Source: Rosellinia necatrix (Eukaryota; Ascomycota; Sordariomycetes; Xylariales; Xylariaceae). Taken from it: 64,000 bases of DNA. The notes beneath the pieces are model-generated. The model was not told where the DNA came from. It ran no database searches and saw only the letters and a list, made by a program, of their open reading frames with translations. Shown here in pieces: positions 24,740 to 36,420 of the stretch. The DNA lies in the NCBI GenBank assembly GCA_021209875.1, contig JAGYVD010000006.1:3782001-3846000 (forward strand). Direction: 5' to 3'. The translations under genes were made by a program, and so were the position numbers. Numbering within the stretch: position 1 is the stretch's first letter; the number at the start of each line of letters is the position of its first letter.

Positions 24740-26624
24740 TTACACCGTTTCAGAATGTTCATTTATAGGCTGATTAGTAACCTTTTGAGCGAGGCCCTCG
24801 GATAGACCTGTGGTATTTGTGTCGGTGTTGTCGGTATTCGCATCTTCGCCGGTGCCGGCCTCCCGGCGGATGCGAGCTATCTCCTCCGGTGGTGGGGCGA
24901 TCCATTGTTCGGACTTGCGGGGGTTAACGCGTTGGACGTACATGGTATCGATTTCTTCTAGGGTACGGCCTTGGCCTTCCATACAGAAGAAGTACACGAT
25001 GAAGCCGCCCACCACATTGGTGGCCGCGAAGACATAACCATATCGGAAATCTATAGCATTCGTAATGAAGGGCGTGAAGAAAGCGATCAAGAAATTCCAG
25101 ATCCAGTTGCTCGCAGTAGCTAATGCCATGGCCCGCGCGCGATACTTGGAAGGATAGATCTCGGCCTGGAGAAGATCACATGTTAAAAGTTGTAAACAAT
25201 AAACAACGGGACAGGGTATACGTACAATCAAGGTCCAAACCATTGGTCCCCAAGTTGTGGCGTACCCAAGTACGAAGATGGCGGCGAAGACGATGAGAAC
25301 GATGCCTGCTGTCGGGGTATTGGAGGGTGTCTGGATATCCAAAAGGAAGTGTCCCACAGACGCGAAGATGAGGAAGCAGATGAACATCCAGACGGAACCG
25401 ACCATTAGCGACTTACGGCGGCCGTAATGCTCGACTAGGTAGAGACCAATGAAGGTAACACCGAAGTTGATAGTATTTAAAATGACTTGCGTAATGAAGC
25501 TGCTAATTTGAACCGATTGGAAGATGGTGGTGCCATAGTAAAAGAAATAATTGGCGCCGGTAAGCTGTTGGAACATTTGCAAGGCCACACCGAGCGCGAT
25601 ACGGTAGGCCATCCGTGGGGCCTTGAACATTTCCACGTAGCCACCGACAAAGCCGGTTTTCACTTGTGATTCGGCACGTAGCTTACTCTCGATCTCTTCC
25701 ATCTGGGTGTGGATGGCCCAGTGATTCGCCGGCGCTTGGTAGACTCTCATGAGTGTTTCCCTGGCCTCATCTACACGACCCCGTCGGTAGGCAAACCGAG
25801 GCGTCTCGGTGAATGCAAGAATACCGATGCCTAAACCGATGGTGAAAACCCAGCCGAGTCCGATCACGATGCGCCAGGACGCTGAACTACCGCTCTGACT
25901 CTTGTTGGTCCCGAAGTTAAAAACGGCAGCCAGGAAAATACCCAGGGTGATGAACAGTTGGTAAGCGCAAACGAGAGCACCTCGGATCCACGGCGGGGCC
26001 GTCTCGGCTTGGTACATGGGCACTAGTAAGCTCAACGCGCCGACTCCAAAGCCGGCGATGAGCCGTCCGACCACCAGTTGTTCGTAGGCATTGACAGAAG
26101 CAATCTGAATAACGAAACCAACGGACGTTATGGTACACCAGAGGCTCACGGAAAAACGACGACCGATCTTGTCTGCAATAGGCGCCGCGACTAGGGCGCC
26201 TACGAGGGTGCCGATGGATAGTAACCCAACGATCAAGCCCGAGCGGACGGGACTGAAAGAATATACAATGTTACCCGTGCTAGGATCGATCGAGCTTTCG
26301 CCGAAGCGCCGTTGGAAGTCAGGCATCTCAAGGAAGCCGGAAATTTGGCCGGTATCGTAGCTGGAAGCGGTTAGCGAATATTCACACGATACTACTACTA
26401 CACTACCCGGTAGCGCTACACGAGGGAAAGGGGAAAAGGAAAGGGAAAAGGAAGGGGAAGAGGAAGACATACCCGAATATCAATCCGCCCATCGACACGA
26501 GAAGCCCCATTGCGAAAGAGCGCCCGGATACACGGGGTAGGGGTGAGTAGTCAAGGGCGGTATCCTTCTCCGTTCGGACTTGGCGAACATCATCGAAGGT
26601 GACTTGGTTGCTGAAACCAAGCAT
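24740..26624 (-). CDS. MFS hexose/monosaccharide transporter
   Basis: A 12-transmembrane plasma-membrane sugar porter, 570 residues. Exons on the minus strand: 26624-26473, 26360-25226 and 25165-24740. The first exon ends after LVSMGGLIFG and the second begins YDTGQISGF, which together form the conserved TM1 end of sugar porters. Other family marks: ADKIGRR between TM2 and TM3, the TETPR variant of PESPR after TM6, QQLTGANYFFYYGT in TM7, EHYGRR after TM8 and AEIYPSKYRARAMALATASNW after TM10. The acidic/Asn-Thr-rich tail (GEDANTDNTDTNTT) is cytosolic and non-conserved. Intron 2 is exactly 60 nt, in frame and stop-free, so retention would add 20 residues. The substrate is probably glucose or another hexose; sequence alone does not separate transport from sensing. 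Confidence 0.93.
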
Positions 26625-27022
26625 ATTGGCGATGTTTTAATGATTCCACTTTAAATCAATGTCGGCCTTGCAAATGCGCGGATGGAAGTGTGGTCATCGA
26701 TATCCTCCAACGTGCGAAAAGAGGAGAAGGCGGAAAGGCGAAAGGGTGGGAGGAGACGAGATATACAAGATAACCGAGACAGAAGATTGGGAAGCAAGAT
26801 TCAGATATATACAAGTCCACGTGGGCGCGATCGGCATCGATGGTAGCTAGAAGATATTTATATGCAAGAAGATGGGGGGAGGGGGGAGGGAGGGAGGGAT
26901 CGTGGATGATCCGGGAATACGGGATGGACTTCTTCATTCTTCATGGTGTGTTCATGGTGACCATGCCATTTCGACATTTCCTTCCGACATTTCCTTCCGA
27001 CCTTTCTGCATCCATCCTATCT

Positions 27023-27125
27023 ACTCCAGGTCTCACTTCAGGTCTCACTCCAGGTCTCACTCCAGGTCTCATTCCAGATCTTACTCCAGATCTTACTCCA
27101 GGTCTTACTCCAGGTCTTACTCCAG
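27023..27125. repeat. 12-bp minisatellite, about 8.6 copies
   Basis: Tandem units of ACTCCAGGTCTC, with the last base changing from C to T in the downstream units and GG changing to GA in two of them. The ordered variants suggest growth by local duplication. In one frame it reads Ser-Arg-Ser-His/Tyr, but no gene model uses it. Confidence 0.95.
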
Positions 27126-27318
27126 ACATGTCGATCCATTCCTAGAGCACCGTCATAATAGGACCGAAAGCGTAATGAATTGTGGTTTGCAGGTCTTTGG
27201 AATATGAAATAATATGGATGTCAGACGGGGAACCTTGACGTCAGCCTCCCCCACTTTAGGTGGATCAGACTGACCCCTCCAAATACGTAACTACATTCAT
27301 ATATACATAACTACATTT

Positions 27319-27340
27319 ATACATACATACATACATACAT
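27319..27340. repeat. (ATAC)n microsatellite
   Basis: Five and a half tandem ATAC units in AT-rich intergenic DNA. Confidence 0.85.
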
Positions 27341-28686
27341 AATTAGAGTAGTTTAGTGTGCGTTAGCCCTTCCGTACTCGCCCGGCCTAATGTCGGCCGG
27401 CAGGCTCGCCGCCAGTCCCGACATGAGGCCGGCAGAGGAGTTTGATCCATTCCTATGCTTAACCACGCCTCGTGTTGGCCAATGCTAACCAGAAGGGGCG
27501 TAGAATATCCTTGCCAGCTTCGTCCTCTTGCCGTTGCCGAGCGTCCCGAAGCTTAATCTTCTGTTCTTTGCATCCCACGTAAACTGAGTGCCGTATGCCA
27601 AGCCGCCATCCTCCAATCACAGTCCGCCCTTTTATCTTGGCATACCCAATGGGGCAGAAGCGCTCTTGGCCTCGTCAACGATACTTGGTACCTGCGGAAA
27701 TTCAATCGCGTGAGGTGGGGTGACAGCTTGTTTTGTCTGTGGAACAGAAAGGATGCATAGCCAAAAGAAAAAAAAAAGAAAAACAAAAGGAGCTTTCATA
27801 ACTTGCCACTTACTGAATCCCAGAATCCTGGTTTACGGAATTGCGGAATTGCAGAATCGCATAATACTATAACGCTCTCCCACCAATCACGAGCCGAGCA
27901 GATATGCTGTTATGTGGTCTGGGTAGACGACCTGGATCCCAAAAGAAGGCCCACGTGCTCGCTGCCCTCCCTCGACCTCGAGCACACTCGGACACGTGCC
28001 GGGGTAACGCCGACATTTCCAGATCCTATCTAAAAGCCGATGGTTGCTCCGGCATATGGCATATTGGCGGGTCAATATTATACCTCAAAGACCCGGGTCC
28101 AATACATCCACCAGGACACAGAATCTGGGGACACAGCGCATACCGATGAGCTAGCCGAACGGGCGGGCCCTTCTCCCCTCATATATACCTCGGATCTACC
28201 ATCATCAACGCACTTTGAGGCTCTGATGTGAGTTCTTGTTTTACTTTTGTAACTAAACTTAAACGCAGTCAAGCATGCGGATATGAGTCACAAGGTGAAG
28301 ATCCTCATGGTGCATTCATGAAAGAACGAGAGGATTCATGCCTCCTTCTCGCATTCGTTCAACATTATGTTGGTAAGTTCTTGTCCTCTCCCAAAGAATA
28401 GATTCCCACGCGCCGTCACTGATTTCTTGCGGGGTACACAGGCTTTACCAACATGCAAACCACGTGAGGCTTGGGGTTTCGGTGCTGCTTAATCCTCGCC
28501 ATGTTCCTCCAGTTCCAATGCTTTTTTATCTATTAGCATTAAGATGGTTCCGGTCCTGTAGGCTGCGACACTCGCACGTGCCAGATCTTCGATGGCCGTT
28601 ATCAAGATAACACCATAGGACTGCTGCAGCAAAGTCTGGCCAGAAACGTTGGGCTCGGAACTTAATGTCGTGTATTTTATTCGAGT

Positions 28687-29531
28687 CTAGAGCCGATGAA
28701 CTCGTTGGAGGCTGCGGTTCTTACAAATCTCGGGGATAAACACAATGTAGAATGATACTGTTCCATCCTGGGCATCGATAATATCGAGGATAGATGAAGA
28801 AAGATTTTCGTAGTCGCCAGGGAATTCGATGATGGATAGATAAGCACGCTTGAAACAGAGATATCCGAACAGTACCTCCAAGCTTGTACAGGCTGAGAAA
28901 TCCTGAGAGCGCATCAGGTCCACATCAGATTGCCAATCCAATGTATAACATAGGTACGAGAGGTTCCACAAGTCGACATATGGACGCTTGGCAAGCCAAG
29001 TGTGGTAAGACTTGATCATGTTGATCAGTGAAGTCCGGCTATTGGCGGAGAAGACAAATAGTTTGGGTGAAAATTTAAGGTTATCCATGGCTACAGAGAT
29101 TGTTGACGGAGCTCGTTCTAGTATCGCATGAGCATTAGTGCCACCAAAACCAAAGTTGTTTACCGAGATACGTGAGACACACTCTCCGCTTCCTAGGAAT
29201 AACACTTGTTTGTTCGGAATATATATACCGGGGCCTGGAGGAAGGCCAGGTCTAAGTTTCTCAAACACACCAACAGGCGGGAAGACTTGTGTCTCGAGAA
29301 TTAATGCTGCCTTAATAACGCTCGCTAGCCCACTCGTATTCCCAGTATGGCCAATATTACCTTTAACAGAACCCACGTAAAGCGGCAGGGAGCGACCAGG
29401 TCCTGTTAAAACCCTCGTAATAGCACTTAGCTCTTCATAGTCCCCAGCGATAGTGCTAGTGCCGTGCGCTTCAACGTATGTCGCATGATGGGGGTCAAGG
29501 CCAGCCCGCTTGTAAGCAGCCTGAATTAGGC
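28687..29531 (-). pseudogene. Polyketide synthase ketosynthase fragment
   Basis: The minus-strand frame begins abruptly inside a ketosynthase domain (SLIQAAYKRAGLDP) and carries the second and third KS catalytic histidine motifs, EAHGTSTIAGDYEE and GSVKGNIGHTGNTSGLASVI, then FGFGGTNAHAILE, the KS end motif. The active-site cysteine part of KS is absent. After NAHAILE the KS-AT linker is still recognizable (LFVFSANSRTSL, KRPYVDLWNLSYLCYTL), then similarity fades and the frame ends at 28687 without an acyltransferase domain. There is no start codon of its own and no room for the rest of a 2000-residue synthase. It is a truncated remnant of a type I fungal PKS; the product cannot be inferred. 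Confidence 0.88.
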
Positions 29532-30374
29532 TGACCCGGCAAGGAGCTGATAGCCAATGAGTTGCGCATTATGAGTGTTGCTACTCAGTGTAACGAGTAA
29601 CCCTGCACCGGTAGAGAGTCCGACTGCGCCTAGAAGCATGAAGGGTGCATAGAAACCTAGATAGCTGATCAAAGCTCCACTGAGAAGTGGTGAGAAAAGA
29701 AGTGGCAAAAGAAAAGCTAAATGAGTTACACCCGACATCAGAGGGCTCCCACCGCGGACGGCCTATGGTAGGAGCAAAGCCTTTTAGCCCCTGGCAGGAC
29801 AGTGAGGTTCACGAGGTTGGGAGACCCACCTGAAATTCAAACGGAAGATAATATACCAAGACATTTATGGCAGAATTAATGAGAAGCATGAATGTAGAGC
29901 TGAAAAACACGGTTCTCTGGCGAAGGACTCGGTAAGGGATCGCGGCGCTGCACGAATAGGGAGTGAGAACGGCGACTCCAGTGTAGGGGCGTTAATGCTC
30001 ACCTTTCTCCCCGCCGGTGCTGCAAAAGAAAATATATGGCGAGAGAAGCACCGCCTCCAATGATGAGGCCATAAATATGAGGGTCAGACCAGGTAAGATG
30101 ACTAGATGCCGTGAACGGAAGGTTCAGACGTACCTAAAATATAGTGATCTAGACACATCAAAAACACGATGGACACCATCCCTACTGTAAAAATAATGAG
30201 AGGCAGACCGTGCAGGGTTGGGTTCTTCTCAGAGTGAGGCTCGATGTTCCCGTGCGCATGTTCGGGGCGCGAACGCGACTCCTCCTTTTCCAGTATGACA
30301 CCGTTGACGGGAGGTGGCTTGCCACTAGAAATGTATTCACAAAAACGCGAATCCTTTTTTTTTTCGGAAGACAT
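29526..30374 (-). pseudogene. Broken DHA14-type MFS drug/metabolite transporter
   Basis: The first exon (30374-30134) encodes a charged N-terminal tail and TM1 (LIIFTVGMVSIVFLMCLDHYILG) of a fungal multidrug-type MFS transporter and ends at GTACGT. What follows matches much later parts of the family: a TM7-8-like block (SDPHIYGLIIGGGASLAIYF, about 30010-30090), QRTVFFSSTFMLLINSAINV with LVYYLPFEFQ (about 29830-29925), and after a normal intron (29833-29764) the frame 29738-29526 with SGALISYLGFYAPFMLLGAV and LIGYQLLAG. TM2 to about TM6 are missing, frames between blocks do not join, and the protein stops exactly where the PKS fragment starts. Such transporters usually sit in secondary-metabolite clusters and export the product. 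Confidence 0.8.
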
Positions 30375-31104
30375 AGTGAGCTGCGTATATCAAAAGAAAC
30401 CCAGAGTATGCGAGTTTGCAAGGACAAGAATGTCTCAAGCCTTCCCCTTTTTTTATTCTTTTAAGCCTCAAGGGGAACGATAGACAATGCGAGATGAGAA
30501 ATTGTGTAGCAAGAGGCTACTGATAGTTCGGTGGATAGCACAAAGAACATACCTTACGATGTGTCTATTTAATATGCACGTTTTAAATGAACATGTAACC
30601 GATCATGTAACCGATAAGCTCTCCCATAGTCACTTGAGCTCAGTCCCAGGACAACCAAGTACCTACGTAGATGTTTGGTAACACAGACACCCACCCCGTG
30701 CAGCCGCCGCGAAGTTAAATACTTAGACAGGTCGTATTCTGTGAGACGGCCTGCTAGGTGCAGTAGTGCAGGTGCAGTATTTGGCAGCTCTAGGTATGCA
30801 TGTAGTTGGATTATATTATTCTCCAGGGATCAGGGACCCACCGCCGAACTTCCCCCTTGTACAACCGGCTCGAAAAAGTCCCGACTTTGTACTTTGTCCC
30901 ACCCACCACCACTCCATGGCGATAGACCACAAGCGGAGAACCAAGCATACATGGCTTCCAAGGTACCGGCTTACATGCCCCTCGCACTCCGGCCTTTCTT
31001 GTTCGCCTGCTCTCTCGGTGTTTCGCTCTCTCGGTGTCTCTCACTCTTGTTGTTCATCCCTCGTACTCCAACGCCGCGTGTTTGACATTGTTTGAACGGA
31101 TTTC
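30375..31104. other. Divergent intergenic region
   Basis: Space between the start of the broken transporter and the start of the NRPS-like gene, which are transcribed away from each other. I see short frames only. The last 250 bases are C/T-rich, consistent with the promoter and leader of the NRPS-like gene. Confidence 0.5.
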
Positions 31105-34100
31105 ATGGCAGGCGACAGAACTTCAAACGCCCTCTGGCGGCAATTCACTCTGCCGCAGCTTGTCGATCGATTCGCCCACGAGAAGCCCGACTCCGTATAC
31201 GGATCGTGGCCGGTTGACCCGAATTCTTATTCGGCCGGCGTGCGGAACATCACTTACGCGCACCTATCTAACATAGTGAACGGCTTGGCATGGTGGCTTG
31301 TAAAGCAGCTTGGCCCTGACAGACAAGGTGAAGTTCTGGCCTATGTAGGTCCTAATGATGTACGCTTTACGGCTCTGCTGCTAGCTACTATCAAGACAGG
31401 CCACAGGGTGAGTACCGATGTCTCCACCGATGATGCGAGGAGCTAAACAGTCTGCAGCTCTTTCTCACTTCGCCGCGCAACAGTCAAATCGCTCATCGTA
31501 AGCTTTTTGGTTCTCTCAAGTACGAGACCCTCATTACACCGGATCCGACACACCTACCCACGCAAGCCATTTTGCAGAGTCTTGAACTATGCCGACCTCT
31601 CACAATCCCAAGTATCGATGGGCTCCTATACACGGCACACGCTAGTTACGCAATGCATACGCTTGATATGTCACTCTTGAAGACGCTGTTCATCATGTAC
31701 GTAACGCCAACGCAGCTGAGATGAAGATTCTCTGATTTAGATTCTAGCCACACTTCCGGTTCGACGGGCATACCAAAGCCCCTAAATTGGACACAAGAGA
31801 CTGCTGTGCGACATATTGAAGCCAGCGGGCGGGAGCCGTCTGGCGGGCAGACGTCGGTTGACTCATTCATGCATGGAAAAAGAATACTATCTACGCTACC
31901 ACCATTCCATGTAAGCTGACATTGAAGTCCGGAGCTCACATATAACAGAGGAACTGTGCTGATGAAATCTAGGGTGCTGGTCTATTGCAGCATCTGCTAT
32001 ACGCCATACCTTTTGGCAACAGTGTAGTGATCCCAGCCGCTACGGGAGCAATTGTGACAGCACAAGGTGTCGTGGACGCTCTCAAGCAGACGCCTGCTGA
32101 CATAGCGGTCATGGTACCATCCATCGTAGCCGAGCTTTCCCAGGATCCGGAGTTGCTCGATTTCTGCGCCGATAACCTCCAGCTTATTCTTTATATTGGA
32201 GGGGACTTGCCACAAACTGTAGGCGACCGTGTCGCTTCAAAGATTCAGCTTCGTTGCTGGTGGGGAGCATCGGAAGTAGGCATGCCACAGCAAATGATGA
32301 CCCCGGAGCTAGAATTGCACCAAGGGGGGTGGCATTATGTTCGTTTTCATCCGAGCGCGGGTGCCACTTTCGACAAAATCAACGACAGTCTTTATGAGCT
32401 TGTGATATGCCGTGACGAGAAATTGATTGACACTCAGACCACCTTCACCATCGGCGGTTTCAAGGGGCTGACTGAATATCGTACAAAGGATCTGTTTGAA
32501 CCTCATCCACATGTGCCAGACGCGTGGTGCTGGCGTGCCCGAGCTGACGACATCATCGTCTTCCTAAACGGCGAGAAAACAAACCCTGTGTCAACGGAAC
32601 ATCACATTATTACTCGCAACCCCGGCTTAATCGGCGGTGCTATTGTCATCGGCGCCCAGAGATTCGAAGCGGCGCTAATTATTGACCCCGTCACAAATGA
32701 AGGTCCTTTGACGACATCCGAACAAGCCGCTCTGATCGAACGTGTATGGCCAAGCGTCGATGAAGCGAACCGTAGTGCACCCGCGCATGCACGGGTTGGC
32801 AAATCTCTAATCCTAGTGGCCACACAGCCGCTCATTCGGTCTGGAAAGGGCACTGTCCAGCGAGCTGCAAGCGTTGCGCAATACACAGCCGAGATTGACA
32901 AGCTATACGCGAACGCTGATGTCTCTGAAACTAGTGCTCAGGTTACCGATGTGAGAGACGTAAACGCCGTCCTGGGACTTATTTTAGATACTCTTCGGTC
33001 TATGGAAGGTCTCTCGGAGATAGAGGAGAATACCAGTTTCTTTGACAGTGGCATGGACTCTCTGCGAGCGTTACAGCTCATGCGGATCCTGCGAAAGGCC
33101 GTCGGTTCTTTCAAACTCGCGCTGTCCACTATTTATCAGAACCCGACTCCAAGGCAACTCGCCACAGCGATAACATCCAATTCGAGTGATAACCCAGATG
33201 ACCAGAAGGATATTGAGCAACTTCTAGCCACCTATCGGGGTCTATTGCAAGACATTCCAAAGCTTCCTGATATTCAAAGGACCCATGAAGGAGGACCAGT
33301 AGACATTCTCCTGACGGGCTCAACCGGGACACTGGGCACGTCCATCTTATCCGCGCTCCTCAACAATCCTGGAATTCGCCACGTTTTCTGCCTTAACCGC
33401 AGCCAGGACGGCGGCCGTGCAGCACAACTCGAGCGCTTCACCTCATCGAATCTAAGCACGGACATATTCAACAACCGCGTCACATTCCTCCATGCAGACC
33501 TAACACACCCGAACCTGGGCCTTAACGAAGAAACCTACATAGAACTACGCGGCCGTGTCAATATACTGATACACAACGCCTGGCCCGTCAACTTCAACTT
33601 CAATCTCCTGGCCTTCCGGCCCTTACTCGTAGGGCTCGTGAACCTCTTCAAGTTCGCAGCTAGCGCCTCCCCGCGGGCCATCCGGTCCTTCTTCGTCTCG
33701 AGCGTCAGCGCCGTGTCTGGGCTGAGCGCCAGCGGCGCGCCCCGGGAAAACGTGCCGGACGAGGGCAGGCTGCTCCCCGCCTCGCTGACGAACGGCTATG
33801 CCGGCAGCAAGCGCCTGGCTGAGCTGCTGTGCGACTCCGCGGCCCGATATCTCCGCGTGCCCGTGGCCGTTCTGCGCATCGGCCAAGTCGCCGGTTCTAC
33901 GGCCGCGGGGGGCGCTCTCTGGAACCGCTCGGAATGGCTCCCCAGCCTCGTCATCAGTTCCTTCGCGCGCCTGAAATGCCTGCCCGACAGCCTCGGCCCG
34001 CAGTTCTCCGAGGTCGACTGGGTGCCGTCGGATCTGCTAGGCGTCGTCATCGCAGAGCTTGTCCTGGCGGACGCCGACGCGGGGCGCGGCGATGGTGCGG

Positions 34101-34486
34101 ATGTTTTCAACGTGCGGAACCCACGGACGGTAGCTTGGGACTCGCTCATACCGGCCATCGGAGAAGCGTCAGAGAAGAGGCGCGGCGGAGAGGCTTTGCA
34201 GGTCGTCGGCCCGGAGGCGTGGCTGGGGGTTCTGCAGGAGACTGCGGAAGCCGATGCGGATGAAGCGGGCGCTGGCTTGGGGCCGCTTCTGGCTAGGAAC
34301 CCTGCCGTCAAGTTGGCTGGCTTCTACCGCGAATCCTTGTGGCCACGGCCGGAGGAGGATGCTCAGACGCAGTTACCGATGGATGTGACTAGGGCTATGG
34401 CGGCCAGCAACACACTTCGCAACATGCCCCCCGTGAGCTCGGAGTGGATGAGGAAATGGGTTGAGGAATGGCTGCAGGAGATATAG
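31105..34486 (+). CDS. NRPS-like adenylation-carrier-reductase enzyme
   Basis: A-T-R architecture: activates a carboxylic acid as adenylate, holds it as a thioester and reduces it with NAD(P)H to aldehyde (or alcohol). Exons 31105-31407, 31458-31696, 31748-31910, 31973-34486; phases agree and give 1072 residues. The adenylation domain (about 20-480) has the A3 core HTSGSTGIPKP at 182-192, WWGASEVGMPQ (A5-like) and YRTKDLFEPHP / RADDIIVFLNGEK (A7-A8). The carrier domain has FFDSGMDSLRAL with the phosphopantetheine serine at about residue 598. The reductase domain starts with the NAD(P)-binding TGSTGTLG at 683-690 and has the short-chain-dehydrogenase pair Y844/K848 (YAGSK) and the SSVSAV block. 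No condensation domain, so it is not a peptide-forming NRPS. An AATAAA signal lies at 34545-34550. It looks intact and lies beside the PKS and MFS relics. Substrate unknown; aryl or amino acid reductases of this layout are known in fungi. Confidence 0.9.
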
Positions 34487-36420
34487 AGCTTAACTGCTGC
34501 CGATACTATATATGATGATAAATATGAGTTGAGGTATTTTGGTGAATAAATGATACTTGAGCGAAGCACTTTACTATGCCTTGATCGTCACAGTTTTCCA
34601 CAGGGATATTCTAAATTACTGTACAGTCTACACAAGCAAGACGAGGTGGCGTAGGTGTAATAGCCTCGATGCCTATATATTTACATACTCTTCTTTCTTG
34701 GCTTATCGAGAGCAGAGCCTTATAGACCTAGTAAGGTGATGGTGTTAGCCAGAAGAGTCACGCGCACAGAAGGGCTATTTTGATTGGTTGTAAATATATA
34801 TTCGTGAATATTAATCGGTGTTTATATTATATTATAAAGTTTGGTTTCACGAACAACTATATTTAGAGGCAGTTCCGATCACCGGCAGGTGTATGTCTTG
34901 GAGCAAGGTTAAATATTAATAGAGGGGGTTTAGATACACCCATCTCAACGTTTTATGATAGTATCAAAGTTGACAAAATTTCTAAAGATGGTCTACGCCC
35001 GGGCCATATAATTATTAAGCCTATAGTTACGACGAATGGAGACTTGAAGTAGTTATGAGTCAATGGGCGGTGGAGGTCATGCCCGCATTCCTAATGTCAA
35101 GCGTCTCGTGCTACAAGTTAAACCACCGGCTAGTGTCCATAGCAAATCATTTATTATAGATACCAATAAATATTGTGGAATGCTTATCACTTTCTGGCAT
35201 GCCAGACGCGGCCCATTCAACGATGTCATGAGAAACTAGAGCATTGAAATCCGCAAAAAGTGGGATTTGGTGCATAAAAGCTTGACAATTTATAGACAGG
35301 TGGTTTCTTCTCATAGTAAGATATTGATTGGCTCCATGGCAGTCAGGAGATGTATCGTATATGGCGTTATTGCGACACCGATTTGATTTCAAGAAAGGGG
35401 CTGCATTAGGTAATTCGTAGTAATACGTACAAGTATGTGCTTATGTAATTACCAGCATCCAAGTTTGAAAGGCTTTGCTATTTTAAGGCCATCCATATAC
35501 ATAGCGAGACGCCGAGGTCTACACTCCCGTTGGTATTGAATACTATTGCGTGAGCAGCGACTCGTTTTCGTACGGCATCTGCATTTCACTTCGTGAAGCA
35601 GCTACCATACACATATACGCTACCACAGTGCGGTTGTATCAGATCCGTAATGCCAGGTCGCTATCACTTTTTGTGTTTTCCACATAAGGCTACGGGAGGT
35701 GTAACTTCGAAGGGGTGGTAAAAATAAGTGAGAATGTTTAAAATGGCACCGCTACTACTAAGCTATAAAATATATAGCGACATAGGTAATAACCCAAGGG
35801 GCAAACAAGTACGCAGCTCTCCTGGTATAAGCTATGACTCAAATTTTCAGGTCACTCCGAACACTTTTCTGTTTGTCTAAACTTTTCGAATGCCGTTACA
35901 AGCGGCCCAAATAACCAGTTACAACGCGTAGTCAGCGTCCGACAAAATAGCAAAAGACTTCAGATATTATGTCATAAAACCAAGCCCGGCCTGCGGGTAT
36001 TACCTACCGGGCACGGGCCCAAAAGACTATATATATATAAACTAGAATAGCTGGCGACTGCCTGACGGGAGGAACTTCCCTCCTTGTGCAATAACCTAAG
36101 TCATTTCTGGAACTACCAGTAGTGAGAACTGCGACATATTATGCTCTTCTAAGTTCAATCCCATGGTGTAGGTTCAGCTCAGCCACACAAAAAAAATTCG
36201 TGGTAGTTGCGCTGACTGCTTATCGACGTACAGGACCACTCCTCGTCCCCCTGTTTGAAGTGAAAATCCATCTGCACACTTCTCACCCACTACTCCATTG
36301 TTAAATTACTCCGAATATCTTGGATAGATATATAATCCTATCAATATTCCAAATACCATCAACATGACGATATAACGAGATGCTTCCAAGTCTTATATTA
36401 TCGCGCCTATCCAATTTCAC
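34487..36420. other. AT-rich gene-free region
   Basis: AT-rich sequence with frequent stops on both strands; the longest frame (81 codons, minus, 35392-35147) has no family I recognize. It is probably old repeat-derived or simply non-coding DNA flanking the metabolite-gene remnant. Confidence 0.5.

Larger units (their letters stand above)
26625..28686. other. Intergenic region with minisatellite
   Basis: The transporter promoter side carries a GGGA-rich tract (26873-26900), the 12-bp minisatellite at 27023-27125 and a TACA microsatellite. The remainder to 28686 contains only short frames without recognizable families. Confidence 0.55.

Noticed and set aside
35147..35392. 81-codon minus-strand frame in AT-rich DNA
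   Set aside because: No recognizable motif; flanked by stop-rich sequence on both strands.
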